A stretch of DNA of 64,000 nt from Rattus norvegicus (Eukaryota > Chordata > Mammalia > Rodentia > Muridae), in contig NC_086026.1 in assembly GCF_036323735.1 (NCBI RefSeq), positions 56,115,039 through 56,179,038 of the forward strand, read 5' to 3'. Of this stretch, positions 1-11,335 are shown piece after piece. The stretch's first letter is position 1. Every line of letters starts with the position of its first letter. Both the position numbers and the translations under genes were made by a program. The notes below the pieces were generated by a model. The model had not been told where the DNA came from. It did no database searches and saw nothing but the letters and a program-made list of their open reading frames with translations.

Positions 1-593
1 TACCAGGGCCTGGCTCTCAGGATGTCCTGCCACCACTTCTGTCTGTCCCTCCTTCCCTGCAAGCATACAGAAGAGCATATCATGAGAAAATCCTACCACT
101 GGCTCAGTTAGAGCGTACAAGCCAATGGACACATGAAAATCTGAGCTTTGGGGCTGGAGAGGAACCTAAAGTTCATAGGGTTGACTTGTCGTCCCCTTTG
201 CTTCATTTGTCTGTGGTGGGAGTCATCCTATAACCTCTCCTTTGCTGGGAGAGAGGAGCAGAGTGTGAAAGTCTAGGCCTTTTTGGGGGGAATCCAGGTT
301 TAGCCACAGGTATGTCTCAGGTAGTGTAGACCTGGATCAAAAGTGTTCTAAGGAGTGGGTGTGAGGGAACATGTAAAGAGCCAGGCTAAGACTCAAAACA
401 ATCTGATCCGAGGGAGCAGGTAGGAGTGATGATGAACAAGAAGACTGCTGTCCAGGGCTCCAATAGGCTCACACTCAATAGTCACTAGAAGTTACAGAAC
501 GGAGGCCACGGTTACAGCTTATGGAGGGATAGCCTTAAGAATCAGCTGAGAGGCAGATGCCCAGACAGAGGCCAGAACTTTCAGCTCTGCCTT
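1..593. other. Unique sequence, no gene seen
   Basis: I see no repeat family, RNA gene or convincing exon here. Reading frames are short and unlike known proteins. The next unique blocks, 721-1169 and 1326-1820, are equally plain. Confidence 0.6.
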
Positions 594-609
594 GCAGCCA
601 TCTTTTCTG
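594..609. repeat. Target-site duplication of the ID element (left copy)
   Basis: This 16-bp sequence is identical to 705-720 on the other side of the ID element. Confidence 0.9.
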
Positions 610-704
610 TTGTTGTTCTTTTTTTTTTCGGAGCTGGGGACCGAACCCAGGGCCTTGCGCTTCCTAGGTAAGCGCTCTACCACTGAGCTAAATCCCCAGC
701 CCCA
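610..704 (-). mobile_element. ID SINE (BC1/tRNA-Ala-derived), minus strand
   Basis: The + strand shows a poly(T) run followed by the reverse complement of the rodent ID consensus, including GGAGCTGGGGACCGAACC and CTACCACTGAGCTAAATCC (the A- and B-box halves of the tRNA-like promoter). The element is flanked by a perfect 16-bp direct repeat, GCAGCCATCTTTTCTG, at 594-609 and 705-720, which is the expected L1-mediated target-site duplication. The exact duplication and near-consensus body indicate a recent insertion. ID elements are most abundant in rat, which supports the species guess. It is non-coding. Confidence 0.95.
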
Positions 705-720
705 GCAGCCATCTTTTCTG
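705..720. repeat. Target-site duplication of the ID element (right copy)
   Basis: This is identical to 594-609. Confidence 0.9.
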
Positions 721-1169
721 GATAGAGCAGACAGAGCTATATAGATGACACTCAGCACAGAGTACCAACACAGAAGCTTGTGGAAGCCTTGGTTTCTAAA
801 TTGTATTTAGCTGGTGATGTGGGGGTGGGGTTACCTCTCAAGAGTCAGACAAGGGTTAAACCTCACCTGCCTGGGTAAGACATTTGAAATCAGAGCTAAG
901 GACATATCAAGGAGCTGGCCCTGGGGGACATGGAGGTATAGGCTTGCCTGGGAAGAAGTCATCCTTCTCTGTAACCCTGTTTACTCAGGGAGGGGTCAGA
1001 GAGACACCAACATCAAATGCAGAAAGACCTCCCAATAATTTCTCCAACAGTAGAGTCTTGAAGAAGGCTATGGGAATACCTCACAGTGAGGGCATGATGC
1101 GCATCCGATGGCATCCCATGGGCCTGGATCTGCTGTTTTTATGGTACACAAAGCTCAGAAGGATTTCAA

Positions 1170-1325
1170 CTCAGGAACCCTGGGTTGCAGCTTAATCTCT
1201 ACTGCTTACGGCTTCCTCATCTGTAGGTAAATGTTTGTATCTCGGTTTTCACCTGGACAGCAGTGGTGGTGATTATCTTGTCTCATCCTGCTGTAGTGAG
1301 GGTTGTGTGAGGTAAATGGGAGACA
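1170..1325 (+). mobile_element. MIR-like ancient SINE fragment
   Basis: GCTTCCTCATCTGTAG followed by GGTGATTAT and GGGTTGTGTGAGGTAAAT mirrors the MIR core and 3' order (CAGTTTCCTCATCTGTAAAATGG, then the ATAATAG and GTTGTGAGGATTAAAT segments). Divergence is high, as expected for a pre-eutherian element. Identification is by eye. Confidence 0.5.
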
Positions 1326-1820
1326 GTGACTGTCTAGATGGCCCCCATCCTTACATCCTTATGAAGCTGAGTTCATCTTTGGATGCTCTTGGCCTCTCTA
1401 AAGTTCTTTTTCATGTTGAGATGTGTGTTAGTTTCTTTTCAGGGTGGACTTATTTGGGTCATTGTTGGAGAGATTTGCCTCCATTGTTCCTTGGCTTCGT
1501 GTGCCATGGTGACAGGGGCTTGTGGTGGAAGCTGATCTTCACCTCTTAGCAGGCAGGAAGTAGAAAACTTGAGACAGGAAATGGGGGCAATTATGACCTG
1601 CAAGGCCTGCCTTTGGTGATCTACTTCCTCCAGCGAGGCTCCACCTCCTCAAGGTTGCACAGTTTCTCAAGTATCAACGTTATCTGTGGACATTTCATAC
1701 TGAAATCATAACCAGATGAGACCTGTCTCTGTCTCTGACACTTCCTCGTGACAGCATCTGCCTCTCCTCTCCAACTTTTCATTCCTATCAGTAGCATTAC
1801 TGTTTTTTTTGCAAGTTCCA

Positions 1821-1865
1821 ATTCATTCATTCATTCATTCATTCATTCATTCATTCATTCATTCA
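1821..1865. repeat. (ATTC)n microsatellite
   Basis: This is an uninterrupted tetranucleotide tract of about 11 units in otherwise unique sequence. Confidence 0.95.
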
Positions 1866-2047
1866 ATATATTGGTGTCTGTCCATTGATGTTATATTAAA
1901 TGTTGAAGGCAGATGTCAAAATAAAAAAATGCCTAACTCTCAAATAATTTAGAATTAAATGAGATAGCAAACAACCAGATAAAATATGCAGTTTAAATTT
2001 TGGCTGGCTGGTAAATGTACAAAATACCTGGAGAGTAGTGAATCAGT

Positions 2048-2117
2048 GTGCATACATGGGTACACGTGTGCATGCATGCGTGTGCATGAGCACGTGTGTG
2101 TGTGTGTGTGTGTGTGA
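2048..2117. repeat. Imperfect then pure (TG)n tract
   Basis: Alternating purine-pyrimidine sequence starts as CATACATG/CACGTGTGC variants and ends in pure (TG)n at 2094-2117. The short frames that read as repeated Cys-Val or Thr-His across it are artefacts. Confidence 0.9.
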
Positions 2118-3520
2118 AACCTGTTTCTTTATCTCCTGGTGTACCCTCACATCTGCCTTCATACCCCCTTGAGATCATTCTGAGTGTTCCTTTCCTTTCT
2201 GTTCTTGCTCTTGTGGAAGGCTGGAGAAGGTTGGAACTCAAGATGGCTGCTGGTGATCTTCCAGAGGGCTGTGGTGGGAGGAGTCAAGTGTTGCCTGGAT
2301 CACGGAAATCGTATACAACTATAGCTGAACACTGTTGGAAAGCCGTGATGATTTCCAACATGACAATAAACAGCCTGAGCATGTCCCAAGTTCAGACAGG
2401 GTAGAGTCCTCCCTGTACAGCAAAGCACCTTCTCTATTCCATACTCTGTAGGAACACCCCAGGTCAAGCACAGTCTTTGAGTCGCAGTAGCCTCTCTCTT
2501 CCTGGAGCAGCACTCATTGTATTCCTCGCTGCTTCATGTTGGCTGTGATTCCTCACCTGACTGTAGTATGGTTCTGAGGTGGGAATCGAATTTTCATATG
2601 TGGTGTTGCTCCCAGCCTCCCCAACCTGGGCTGCTGCAGGTGGGGGCTCATAATTGATGCTGACAGGCCAGCATTCCAGGTGAATATGAAGCATCTCTAG
2701 TGCCACCAAATCTTTCTTGTTAGAAACACTTTTGCCATGCTGGTGAGATACTTGTCCTAAAGTCTTTGAGAGGCAGTGGGGAGGGCAGAATGTGGGCACC
2801 CTTTCTTCCCCGACATTTGGCTCTGTCCTGTATTGTAGCAATATACCCCGGGGGTCTACCTTCAATGCAATCCAGTGAAAATGTCTATAGTTCTAGGACA
2901 GGAATGGAATTAAGCTGAGGACACTCTGTTAAAGCTGTCTTCAAAGAGATGATATCTAGGGAAGAACCTTTCTGTAGGCAGAGAAGTTTGGGAGTTCCTG
3001 GCAGGGAGATAGGAACTCCATGAGAAGACCCTAGAGTGACAGAGAACTAAAAAATTGTCATTCCACAGGTATGACTCTCTACAATGAGAGCACAGGAGGA
3101 CAAGAATGTTCTAGGGCAGGAATAGAGAAACCTGAGGGAGAAACTGTGAGAAGTTGCTCCTGGTAACAGGAATGGCTACTATCAGCTTCCCAGGAAAACT
3201 CCAGGGGCTGAAGAAGACGGAGATGAGGTCTGTCAGGGGTGGGTCATGAAGTGAGTTAGGCTGAGTGTCCACCCAGTGGCATACAGACCTTGTAACAGCA
3301 ACAACAACAAAAAAACCCCTGCATGTTTCACAAAAGCTGTGGTGACAATAGCAAGGAGGGTGGCATGCACAGGAGCAGGCAGAGATCAGAAAACTAGCAA
3401 GGAACACTCAGGATAAGGATTGCTTTGAGAAGGTGGGAAGCCACCCTTACTAGGGATTCACCATTGTCAAAAGTGGCCACTCATCCTTTCTAAGGTGGTG
3501 GAGCAAGACATCCCAGCCGG
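2118..3520. other. Unique sequence, no gene seen
   Basis: There is no recognisable repeat or exon. A 133-codon minus-strand frame (2865-2464) has no recognisable domain and overlaps unrelated frames on the other strand, so I do not call it. Confidence 0.55.
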
Positions 3521-3524
3521 TAGG

Positions 3525-3622
3525 GCTAGTGCTATTGTCAACTTAAGACAACTGAGGGCCACCTGGGAAGAGTCTCAGAGAGGTCTGTCTATATTGGATT
3601 GATCGATGGGCCTGTATGGTGT

Positions 3623-3676
<54 letters not shown>

Positions 3677-3965
3677 CCTGTGTGTGTTGATTATCTTAAT
3701 TGATGTGGGAAGATACAATTCAGATGTAGAAAGTGCTCTCTGGCATTTTGCTTGCTTGTCTTTTGTTCTCATTGGTGAGCTCACCTACCCTGTTGCTCCT
3801 TCTGCTGACTTCTTTGCTCACATAAGAACAAGCTTCTCTGGGCTTTCAACTGAAGACCAACAGTTCTCTCGGAATTCCCCCCAGACAATCAAGTCCTATT
3901 TTAACACGATTGATGATCCTACTGGTTCTATTTCTTGCTTTAGAGAATGCTGACTGATATGCTAG
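3525..3965 (+). mobile_element. LTR-like dispersed repeat split by a (TG)n tract
   Basis: The block opens with GTCAACTTAAGACAACTGAG and CACCTGGGAAGAG and closes with TTTAGAGAATGCTGACTGAT. This matches the ends of a rodent LTR-type repeat that usually starts TTGTCAACTTGACAC and finishes CTCTAGAGAACCCTAACTAAT. A better preserved relative with the same 3' end lies at 22262-23037. The middle contains a long (TG)n at 3624-3672. The family name is uncertain. Confidence 0.5.
3624..3672. repeat. (TG)n microsatellite
   Basis: About 24 dinucleotide units lie inside the LTR-like repeat at 3525-3965. Confidence 0.95.
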
Positions 3966-4082
3966 CAAAGAAGAGTTGTGACCCAAACTTCAAAATCCAG
4001 GAAGCAAAGACGTCCACATCCCACTCTCCCACTAGACCTCACTGGGATGAAGAAGCAGGATAGAAAAGGTGACCCTGGGGTC

Positions 4083-4260
4083 AGATAGACCAATAATTTG
4101 CTCTATGCTAGTTGTGCAAACCTGACAGTCAGTCAGCTACCCTGAGACTCAATTTATTTATCTTAAAAATAGACTCAAATTGTATTTGGATGACAGTATT
4201 GTTTCGAGGGTGAAATGAAGCCTGTGGAACACTGAGCATAATGCCTAGAATAAGGCGATT
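4083..4260 (+). mobile_element. MIR ancient SINE
   Basis: The order of segments follows MIR: CTAGTTGTGCAAACCTGACA, then CCTGAGACTCAATTTATTTATC, then GTTTCGAGGGTGAAATGA and AATGCCTAGAATAAG. These correspond to the 'tgtgaccttgggcaa', 'gcctcagtttcctcatc' and 'gcctggcacatagtaag' parts of the consensus. Confidence 0.65.
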
Positions 4261-4600
4261 CCTCACTAAGGGTGAGCCATTGTGCACATTACTGAGGATT
4301 AGTTGAGAAGAAGAACGTTTGTTGTTGTGGAGGGTCCTTTTTCTTCGGAGGCTGGAGGAGATGGGGAATATGGAATGGTAGTGGGAGGGCTAACTGAGAG
4401 AAAACCTGTTAAGCAGCACAGGCCTCATGAATACCTAGGAGCTGAACATAGTTCAGTTGAGAACTTGTGCTTGAAGTATCTTTGAGAAGCTCACATGCTG
4501 GAAACCACGTTTACAATAAGGAGGTCAATTCTTATGTGCTAATGTTACTTGGACCTTGTATTGTGGTTGCTGCTTTTGAAGAGTTTATTTTATTTTTCTT

Positions 4601-4601
<1 letters not shown>

Positions 4602-4645
<44 letters not shown>

Positions 4646-4773
4646 AATGCCTGTAGAATCCAGAAAAGGGCATCAGATGCCTTGGAGCCAAACTTACAGG
4701 CAGTTGTGAGTGCTGACAAGCAAACACAAGAACAGCAAAGTACTCTTAGCTGCCGAGCCATCTCTTCAGCCCC
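4602..4773 (-). mobile_element. B2/B3-type SINE, minus strand, with (TG)n tail
   Basis: Read on the minus strand it begins GGGGCTGAAGAGATGGCTCG, the tRNA-like head of B2/B3, and proceeds through the GGCATCTGATGCCC-like middle segment to a (CA)n tail at 4602-4644. CTTGGTGTG at 4598-4606 and 4774-4782 may be the target-site duplication, although the TG tail makes the left copy ambiguous. Confidence 0.8.
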
Positions 4774-4783
4774 CTTGGTGTGG

Positions 4784-6799
4784 TTCGAGGGGAAAATGTT
4801 TCCATAGCCACATGTGTTTGGCATTTGATCTCCAGCTGGGCTTGTGTTTGGGAAGTTTAGGGGGGCCCTTAGGAGATGGAGCTTTGCTGGAAGAAGTGGG
4901 TCACTGGGCATGGGACTCACTCCCTACTCATCAACAAGAAAGTTAACTTACGGAGAGCTGGCTCTAGGGATGTAGTTGAGATTTGATGAGGTCATGAGGG
5001 TGAGGTCCTGGTGATCGCATTAGTGGCTTTTGTAGAAGAAAAAGGAGAAGAAAATAACCCATGCCTTCTCACTACTCTGCCCCTGGCCATGCTAGGATGT
5101 TTCAGATGAGTCTTCATTAGATGCCAGGCAGCGTTGGCACCATGTTTAGGCTTTCAGCCCCCAGAAACATAGCAAAAGAAACTTATTCTCTTTTCCAGAA
5201 AAAAGCAAGCAACCACAATAAACGCACATTTGTTCTAAAGCAGTGACAGATAAGGAGAAAGCTCTTCTTGTCATAATGACAGCAAATAAACACTGAGAGA
5301 ATGTGGAGTTATTTTAAAAAATAAAATCACAAGTTTGCCAACATTCTAATAAAAGTTATTAAGGTACAGGATCATCCACAGGCACTACATCTAAAAAGGG
5401 CATGTATGAGGAGCCACAGTATCATTGTGTGTCAGCACAATATCAAAGTTTCTCATAAAATCATAACTGCAAAGGGAGAAATAGTGACGGGACAATGGAG
5501 AAAGTAGCCTCTTTTCTGCGTGATGGAAATTAACACCAATAACAAGGACCATTCGGAGCATCCGAGCTTAGTACCCAGGAATGCATCACTTAATAGTGTT
5601 CTCACTCACGCCACACAATCCAAATCTACCCACAAGGAAACATCAGGAAACTCCAGTGAAGCCGATCTAGTCTTCAGACACATTAATAATACAAAAGACT
5701 GGAAAGGGCAGAGGAATTGCTCCACGTTAGCATCGTGACAGTACGATCTACCACCCTGGACTGGATACTGTCTCTGAGAAATTACCAGCAGAGCAAAGGA
5801 AATCGGAACAGAGAATGCAGATCAGAGGAAAGTGCCGTCTGAACGGGAGACTGTGTGCTTGCTCTTGTGAAGCGCGTGTATAGTATTAAAGCACAGAGGG
5901 CTGGGTATCTGTGCTATCTCTCAAATGGGCTAAATAAAAAGGTATATATCAAGAAATAGAAAGTTATAAAGCAAGCACAGGAATCATCATCACAAAAGAA
6001 GAGAACACGTGTAGCAATGAATGTTTTTTTTTTCTTGTCTTTTATTTAATTTTCTCCCAAACAAGCATGTCCACACTGACATGTAAGTGTGTACTTCTGG
6101 AGTCTGAAAACTTTCAGAGCTACCCATATCCTCCACGTAAGGCAAGCAGCGAAAATGTTCTTTAGGGGTTGGTTGTCAACATATGTATAAAGGGTTATGT
6201 CTTTCCGAGGAAGGGTAGTACTACAGCTTCCAGAGTTTTCTATATGTATGCACAAACTTCCGCACTCATGTGTAATTGTATCTTTTTGATGGTGATAGTC
6301 CCTGAGTTTTTGTCATTTCCATATTTACTTTGCTAAAACTTGTGCTTGGCTTTAATGCAGATATTGTACTTTCTCTTCATACCTTCTCTCTGGAGTAAAA
6401 ATACTCAGATATGTGTATAAAATGAGAGGCATGAAGGTTTAAGTCCTAGGCTGACCTAAAGTTAATCAACCCAGCTTTTAATGGGTCTGTGATACTCTGA
6501 TTGGGTTCAATTGTAAATTCCTTATTAAACGTCTATTATTTCTAAGTCTTCAAGGCTCCAGTATTTTGTTACAGTTTTAAACAACTCCAACCCCCCCAAA
6601 ACAAACAAATAAACAATAACAAAAACACATGAAGATACAAAGATATCACATGTTGCAGAGTTTTCTTACCTGTATTATCTGAAAGATGATGTCTGTGTGT
6701 CCTCTGAAAGATGATTTCTGTGTGTCCTCATGATCCAGAACAACCTAGAGCAAGAAAGAAGAGGCTGAATTTTACTGGCTGTCGCCCTGACCCTGTACG
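4784..6799. other. Unique, partly AT-rich sequence; no gene seen
   Basis: 5160-5480 is AT-rich and low in repeats. A T-rich run sits near 6022-6032 and an A/C-rich patch at 6590-6625. No exon, RNA gene or named repeat could be supported. Confidence 0.5.
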
Positions 6800-7007
6800 T
6801 TGTATCTGCAAATTTTTGTTTATTTTTGTTTGTTTCACACGCATACAGGTGTGTGTCAGTGGTCAAAGACCAGAAGAGGGTATCAGATCCACCAAAGCTG
6901 TAGTTACAGTCATTGGGGCTCACTTGATATGTGTGCTGGGGACTGAATTCCAGTCTTCTGTAGAAGGAGCAAGTGCTCTTAACGATTGAGCGATTTCTTG
7001 AGCCCCT
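6800..7007 (-). mobile_element. B3 SINE, minus strand
   Basis: The minus strand begins GGGGCTCAAGAAATCGCTCA, continues with AAGAGCACTTGCTCCTTCTA and CCCAGCACACATATCAAGTG, reaches GATCTGATACCCTCTTCTGG and ends in an A-rich CAAACAAAAATAAACA tail. This is the B3 order, with a degenerate tRNA-like head and a B2-like middle. Confidence 0.85.
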
Positions 7008-7048
7008 AGACCTTATTATTTTGAGGCAACAAAAAACACCCTAAAGCA

Positions 7049-7051
<3 letters not shown>

Positions 7052-7093
<42 letters not shown>

Positions 7094-7189
7094 TGTGTGT
7101 GCATGAGTGTGCATACGTGTGTGCGTGTGTGTTTGTGTGTGTGTGCATGAGTATGCATGTGTGCGCGCATGTGCATGCGTGTGTGTCTT
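7052..7189. repeat. (TG)n with CA/CG variants
   Basis: The tract is pure TG at 7053-7090, then imperfect TGCATGAG/TGCGCGCATG variants. The alternating purine-pyrimidine pattern favours Z-DNA. Cys-Val or His-Thr frames across it are artefacts. Confidence 0.9.
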
Positions 7190-7302
7190 GTGCATGTTTG
7201 TAATCTCAGCACTTTGCAGGTGGAGGCAAGAAGCTAGGCTCTTCCTCAGCGGCACAGCAAGTCTGAGGCCAATTTGTGCTACAGTGAGACCTTGTATTAA
7301 AA
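7190..7302 (+). mobile_element. B1 SINE fragment
   Basis: GTTTGTAATCTCAGCACTTTG, then GGTGGAGGCAAGAAG and CTACAGTGAGACCTTGTAT, match the 7SL-derived B1 core (TTTAATCCCAGCACTC, GGAGGCAGAGGCAG, CTACAGAGTGAG). It is preceded and followed by TG/AC repeats. Confidence 0.7.
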
Positions 7303-7699
7303 CACACGTGTGTGCATGCACATGTATGCACACACATACATACACACTCAAGGTCCTGAGTTACTTAGGCCCTGTTCTGTGTCAGCTGTCCCCTCCTCTC
7401 TCTCACAGGGTGGCTATTGTTACTGGGAGGTAAAGGGGGTCTTTCAAGGAAGCCCTTCCATAGTTACCTTCTAAAGAGGAGCCTGAAGTGATGGGTGAGC
7501 TGTTGCTTGGGCCACCTACAAACTTGATTTCCTCACCTACCTGGCAATGTCTCCTCCAAGAACCTTGGGACAGGATGGAAGACCTCAAGCCCCAGGCTTA
7601 TCCCCCTTAGCCCAGCGTTGACTCTCACAATGTTGGTGTCCTTTGGTTCCTGGTGTGAGGTGACCATGACTACTCTCTTCCTTTTTTGCTCCCTCTCCT

Positions 7700-7880
7700 G
7701 TTCATTACCTCATAATACATCTTCACTGAGAACTCACTATGTGTTAGGCACCAAATCAAATCTCACCTTACACCCCTGGGACAGAAAATGCCCCATTCAT
7801 GAGCAGAAGTCAAACCTGTTGTCCAAGGTCATATGCTAACCAGCAGAGTCAAGACTTAGATGTCTCTTCCTTAAGACCAG
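7700..7880 (+). mobile_element. MIR/L2-like ancient fragment
   Basis: CTCACTATGTGTTAGGCACC followed by CCAAGGTCATATGCTAACCA and GCAGAGTCAAGACTT resembles the 'ctatgtgccaggcac' and 'aaggtcacacagctagtaag' phrases of L2/MIR relics. It is divergent. Confidence 0.45.
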
Positions 7881-8118
7881 CAAGTTTCAATGAGGCTCAG
7901 GGATGCCCAGGTTTTCTGGATTCTTTATAGAGCTCTGTGAGAGCAAAGCCATCTTAATGATCTAATTGCTCCCCTCCACTGTGTTGACTCTGGGGGTGAT
8001 AAGATAAAAAATTAGCATTTTACTAATGTGGGTAACCCTTGGGAACCCCAGACCAGAGAGCCTCTTCTGTGGTTTTCACGCAGAAAAACTCTATTTTTAC
8101 TTGAGAATGTCCTGATGA

Positions 8119-8400
8119 AGTCTGGAGACATTGCTCAGAGGTTAAAGTACTTGCCCTACAAGCATGAAGGCTGAGTCTACTTAAACACCAGGTGGGCATG
8201 ACAGCATGCTTATAGATCTGGCCTCAAACAATGGAGGTAGGGGCCCCAGAACAATCTGACTAGTGTTATTAGACACATAAGCAAGATCTGAGCTTGACTT
8301 CAAGATTGGCCTCAATGATAAAAGATTGACCTAGGCTGATTTCCAACATAAATCTTTTGCATCCACATGTATGTGCACATGTGGGCATACATCCATATAC
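8119..8400 (+). mobile_element. Degraded B4 SINE
   Basis: TCTGGAGACATTGCTCAGAG and TTAAAGTACTTGCCCTACAA form the tRNA-like head. A B1-like middle and a CACATGTATGTGCACATG tail follow, which is the B4 order. Divergence is high. Confidence 0.55.
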
Positions 8401-8495
8401 ATGAGAAACATGTATATGTGTATGTGTGTGTGTATGTGTGTGTATACGTATATATACACATTTGTACATGTATACCACAGACACACATATATAAT
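8401..8495. repeat. (TG)n/(TATACA)n low-complexity tail
   Basis: This imperfect alternating TG, TA and CA sequence continues the 3' tail of the preceding B4. Confidence 0.8.
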
Positions 8496-9593
8496 GGAAA
8501 AATAATTATTTTCTCATGAGAAGAAAAAATTACCAACTGTATTAAATCTCCACTCTCCAGTGCCTATCCATCTAATGGCTTATTCAATAAAATGAGAGGT
8601 ATGCACACTAATTTATGCTAAATATGTTGGTCTTGAGAAAAAGCACACATGTGAATGTTTGAGTCGTGAGTTGAGCCAACCCCTTTCTTCATAAAATATC
8701 CTTTATTTGAAAAAGTGGCTGGTAGACAAATGATGATTGTCTGGACTGGGGTATGAGGAAAACATTTTCTTGCAGATGAACAGAGCGAGGCTGTCGCTTC
8801 AAGGAAAGCAATCGGCAGCATTTGTTGTCGTTGCGAACCTTCACGTTTTCAAGCCTATTAGGATTTGGGAAATTTGTATGCATACTGTATCAGTCATGGT
8901 CTAGCCAGGAGAGAGAAAGCACCTAGCAATTTGAATAGGGAAGATTTTATAGAAGGAATGAACTATTTCCAAAAATGAAAGAGAACAAAGAACACCTTAA
9001 GAGTAAGGGAAACTATCCAAGGGAGGGGGGGTTGGAGCGCGGCTCCCTCTGTGAGGCTCAGACCATCCGTGGAGAAGATTGCATGTCAGCCTGCTGTATA
9101 ACAGGGGGCTACCTTTGGCCAAAGCCCATCCACATGCAGTGGGCCCAAACTGGCTGGAGGGGGATTGTGTTGCATCTGTGGAAGCTCTTTCGATGGGGCA
9201 TGCTGGTCATCCTGAAAAACATGCTGTGGCACCCTCAGAGACCCCCAAGAAGCCCCTGCCTATAGTTTTTTGGGCTGTCCCCAGCGAGACGCTGCTGTGA
9301 GGTTGTGTGGAGTTTCCCAGAAAAGCCTTCTTATGGGAAAGTTCGTGGTGGGGTGTCCCAGCTAGTACGAGATCACCACTTTGTATAATGTGGTGGAGGA
9401 ACAAGCAAGATCACTGGAGTCAGAAGAAAACCCTTTCCTTCCTCAGTGTCCTTCCAAGAGTGCCTCTGGGTAAAACTGCTACCTGGCATGGGAGAAGCAT
9501 TCCTGGACCACAAGCAGGAATGCAGGCCATAAAGGAGGGCAGCAACCATTTGGTATAGCCTTCAGACCTCTGCTTTGCCCGCTCAGCCTCTGA
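8496..9593. other. Mostly unique; possible ancient repeat at 8885-9080
   Basis: 8885-9080 (CAGTCATGGTCTAGCC, then AATAGGGAAGATTTTATAGA and ACCATCCGTGGAGAAG) looks like a dispersed mammalian repeat, but I cannot name the family. No exon is supported in the rest. Confidence 0.4.
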
Positions 9594-9596
9594 ACA

Positions 9597-9628
<32 letters not shown>

Positions 9629-9714
9629 GTCTCTCTGCCTCTCTCTGTCTCTGTCTCTGTCTCTGTCTCTGTCTCTCTCTCCCTCCCTCCCTCCCTCCCT
9701 CCCTCCCTCCCTCC
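9594..9714. repeat. (CT)n/(TCTG)n then (CTCC)n microsatellite
   Basis: A polypyrimidine tract of about 120 bp ends in roughly nine CCTC units. Leu-Ser and Arg-Glu frames across it are artefacts. Confidence 0.95.
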
Positions 9715-9966
9715 AAATAAGGTGTGGCTAACCTTTGAGCAAGTGAAACTCACATCCCTTTCCCACACAAGGCAATGAGGAACCTCCCAATTATTATAGT
9801 CATTGCCGGCTATCGGAATGTCTCCTTAAATTTAGCCACAGTATCACTGAATAATTTATAAACACTAAATTATGAAGCTGCTCTCCAACAGCTTATATAT
9901 AGAATGAGCATGAAGGTTTGTTCTCAGCAGCCTGCCACCTACTCGTGGCTAGCCTCTCTTGGCACT

Positions 9967-10385
9967 TGTCTTAGTTAGGTTTCTATTACTATGATGATGA
10001 TTATGACCAAAGGCAGCTTGGGGAGGAAAGGGTTTATTTCATCTTACATTTTCAAGTAACTGTCTGACACAGAAGGAAGTCAGGGTAGGAACTCAAAGCG
10101 GGAACCTGGAGGCAGCAACTGAAGCAGAAGCCATGGAGGAACATTACTTACAGGTGTGCTCTCCATGCCTTGCTCAACCGGCTTTCTCATACCACCCAGC
10201 ACAATGTGTCCAGAGGAGGCACTGCCCCCAGTGAGCTGGTCCTCCCACATCAATTATTAATCAAAAAAAAATGCCTTATAGAGTTGTGTACACGTTAATC
10301 TTATGGAGACATTTTCTCAATTAAGATTTGCTCTTCCCAGATATTTGTGTCGAGGTTTATATGAAACCTTGACAAAACCCACCGT
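9967..10385 (-). mobile_element. Rodent LTR-type repeat (MaLR-like), minus strand
   Basis: The + strand starts TGTCTTAGTTAGGTTTCTAT and ends near GAAACCTTGACAAAACCC. On the minus strand this gives a TGTCAAG-type 5' end, an AATAAACCC polyadenylation segment and a CTAACTAAGACA 3' end, as in ORR1/MT-like LTRs. A close relative in the same orientation is at 31449-31876. No internal retroviral sequence is present, so it is a solo copy. Confidence 0.7.
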
Positions 10386-11199
10386 CTTCCTAAAAGGGTG
10401 CAAACCAAGGAGCCTTACTTACTTGGTGAAGCATTTTTCTTGTGGGTAGAGTCCTCAGAAGGTGGCTACCTGGGAAGCTTTGTGGGTTGTCCATCTGGTT
10501 TACTCTGCCTTTAGCAGCACCTCTGAAGTCAGCTGTATGAAGATGAAGACACTGCATAGATGTCACAAGCATCTCCAACAGGAACTTCCTGTTTTCCACC
10601 TCTCCATGTGCCAGACTCAGCCCATTGACTGTGGTTCAGCTTTGGTCCAAAGCTTTCTAGTGGACTTCTCTGCTACCCAGTGGGTAAAACCTTATCTCTT
10701 GTGAGGCCTGAGTCTCAGAGGCACAGGCCCTGAGCATCCTACTACTTGAAGATTGTTGGTGAGATCAGAAGTGATATTAGCAAACGCGATTTTCCAATAC
10801 CGAACCATGAAATATGTCACCGTTTGCAAAATAAGTGCAGCACAGGTAACCAATATTTCCAGGTGATCAATTCATGATGTAAAATTCCATCAAAAAATAG
10901 GACGGATCAATGGATTTTAATGTAACAGCATATTAAAAGGTTTCCAAGCTGTAACTCAATTTAAGAAACTGCCATTTGTTGAGTGTCACTATAATTTCCA
11001 TGAAAGCCCACACTTAACGGAACGCAATCAAAGCAAATACTCCTCACTTTTCTAACTCCGTGTCTGTGTAAGGCCATGTTGAATTCTTATACTCGCACAA
11101 AACAATATCATAACAGACTATGTAAATATCACTATAGACATTGAGTTAATCTCTACTAAGACAAACACGGAAGAGATTTTTGAAATTGGAAAACTCAGC
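10386..11199. other. Unique sequence; AT-rich block at 10745-11130
   Basis: No repeat or exon is recognised. The AT-rich 10745-11130 part lacks repeats and is treated in the findings as a candidate conserved non-coding element. Confidence 0.5.
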
Positions 11200-11335
11200 A
11201 TCCTGGGCATTGTGGTGCAGCAGTCCGCTTGGGGGAAGGAGGCAAAAGGACCAAGGCCAGCCTTGGGCTAGTAAGCAGGGTTCAAAACTGGCCTGGGCCA
11301 TATAATGCTTTGTCCCAAAACAAGTGAAGGAACAA
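11200..11335 (+). mobile_element. B1-like SINE fragment
   Basis: CCTGGGCATTGTGGTGCAG, GGGGGAAGGAGGCAAAAGG, AAGGCCAGCCTTGGGCTAG and a CCCAAAACAAG end follow the order of B1 segments with substantial divergence. Confidence 0.6.

Noticed and set aside
610..704. tRNA-like sequence
   Set aside because: The A- and B-box similarity belongs to an ID SINE with poly(A) and target duplication, not to a functional tRNA gene.
1821..1865. Evenly spaced short repeats as a possible CRISPR array
   Set aside because: It is a pure ATTC microsatellite with no spacers, in a mammalian genome.
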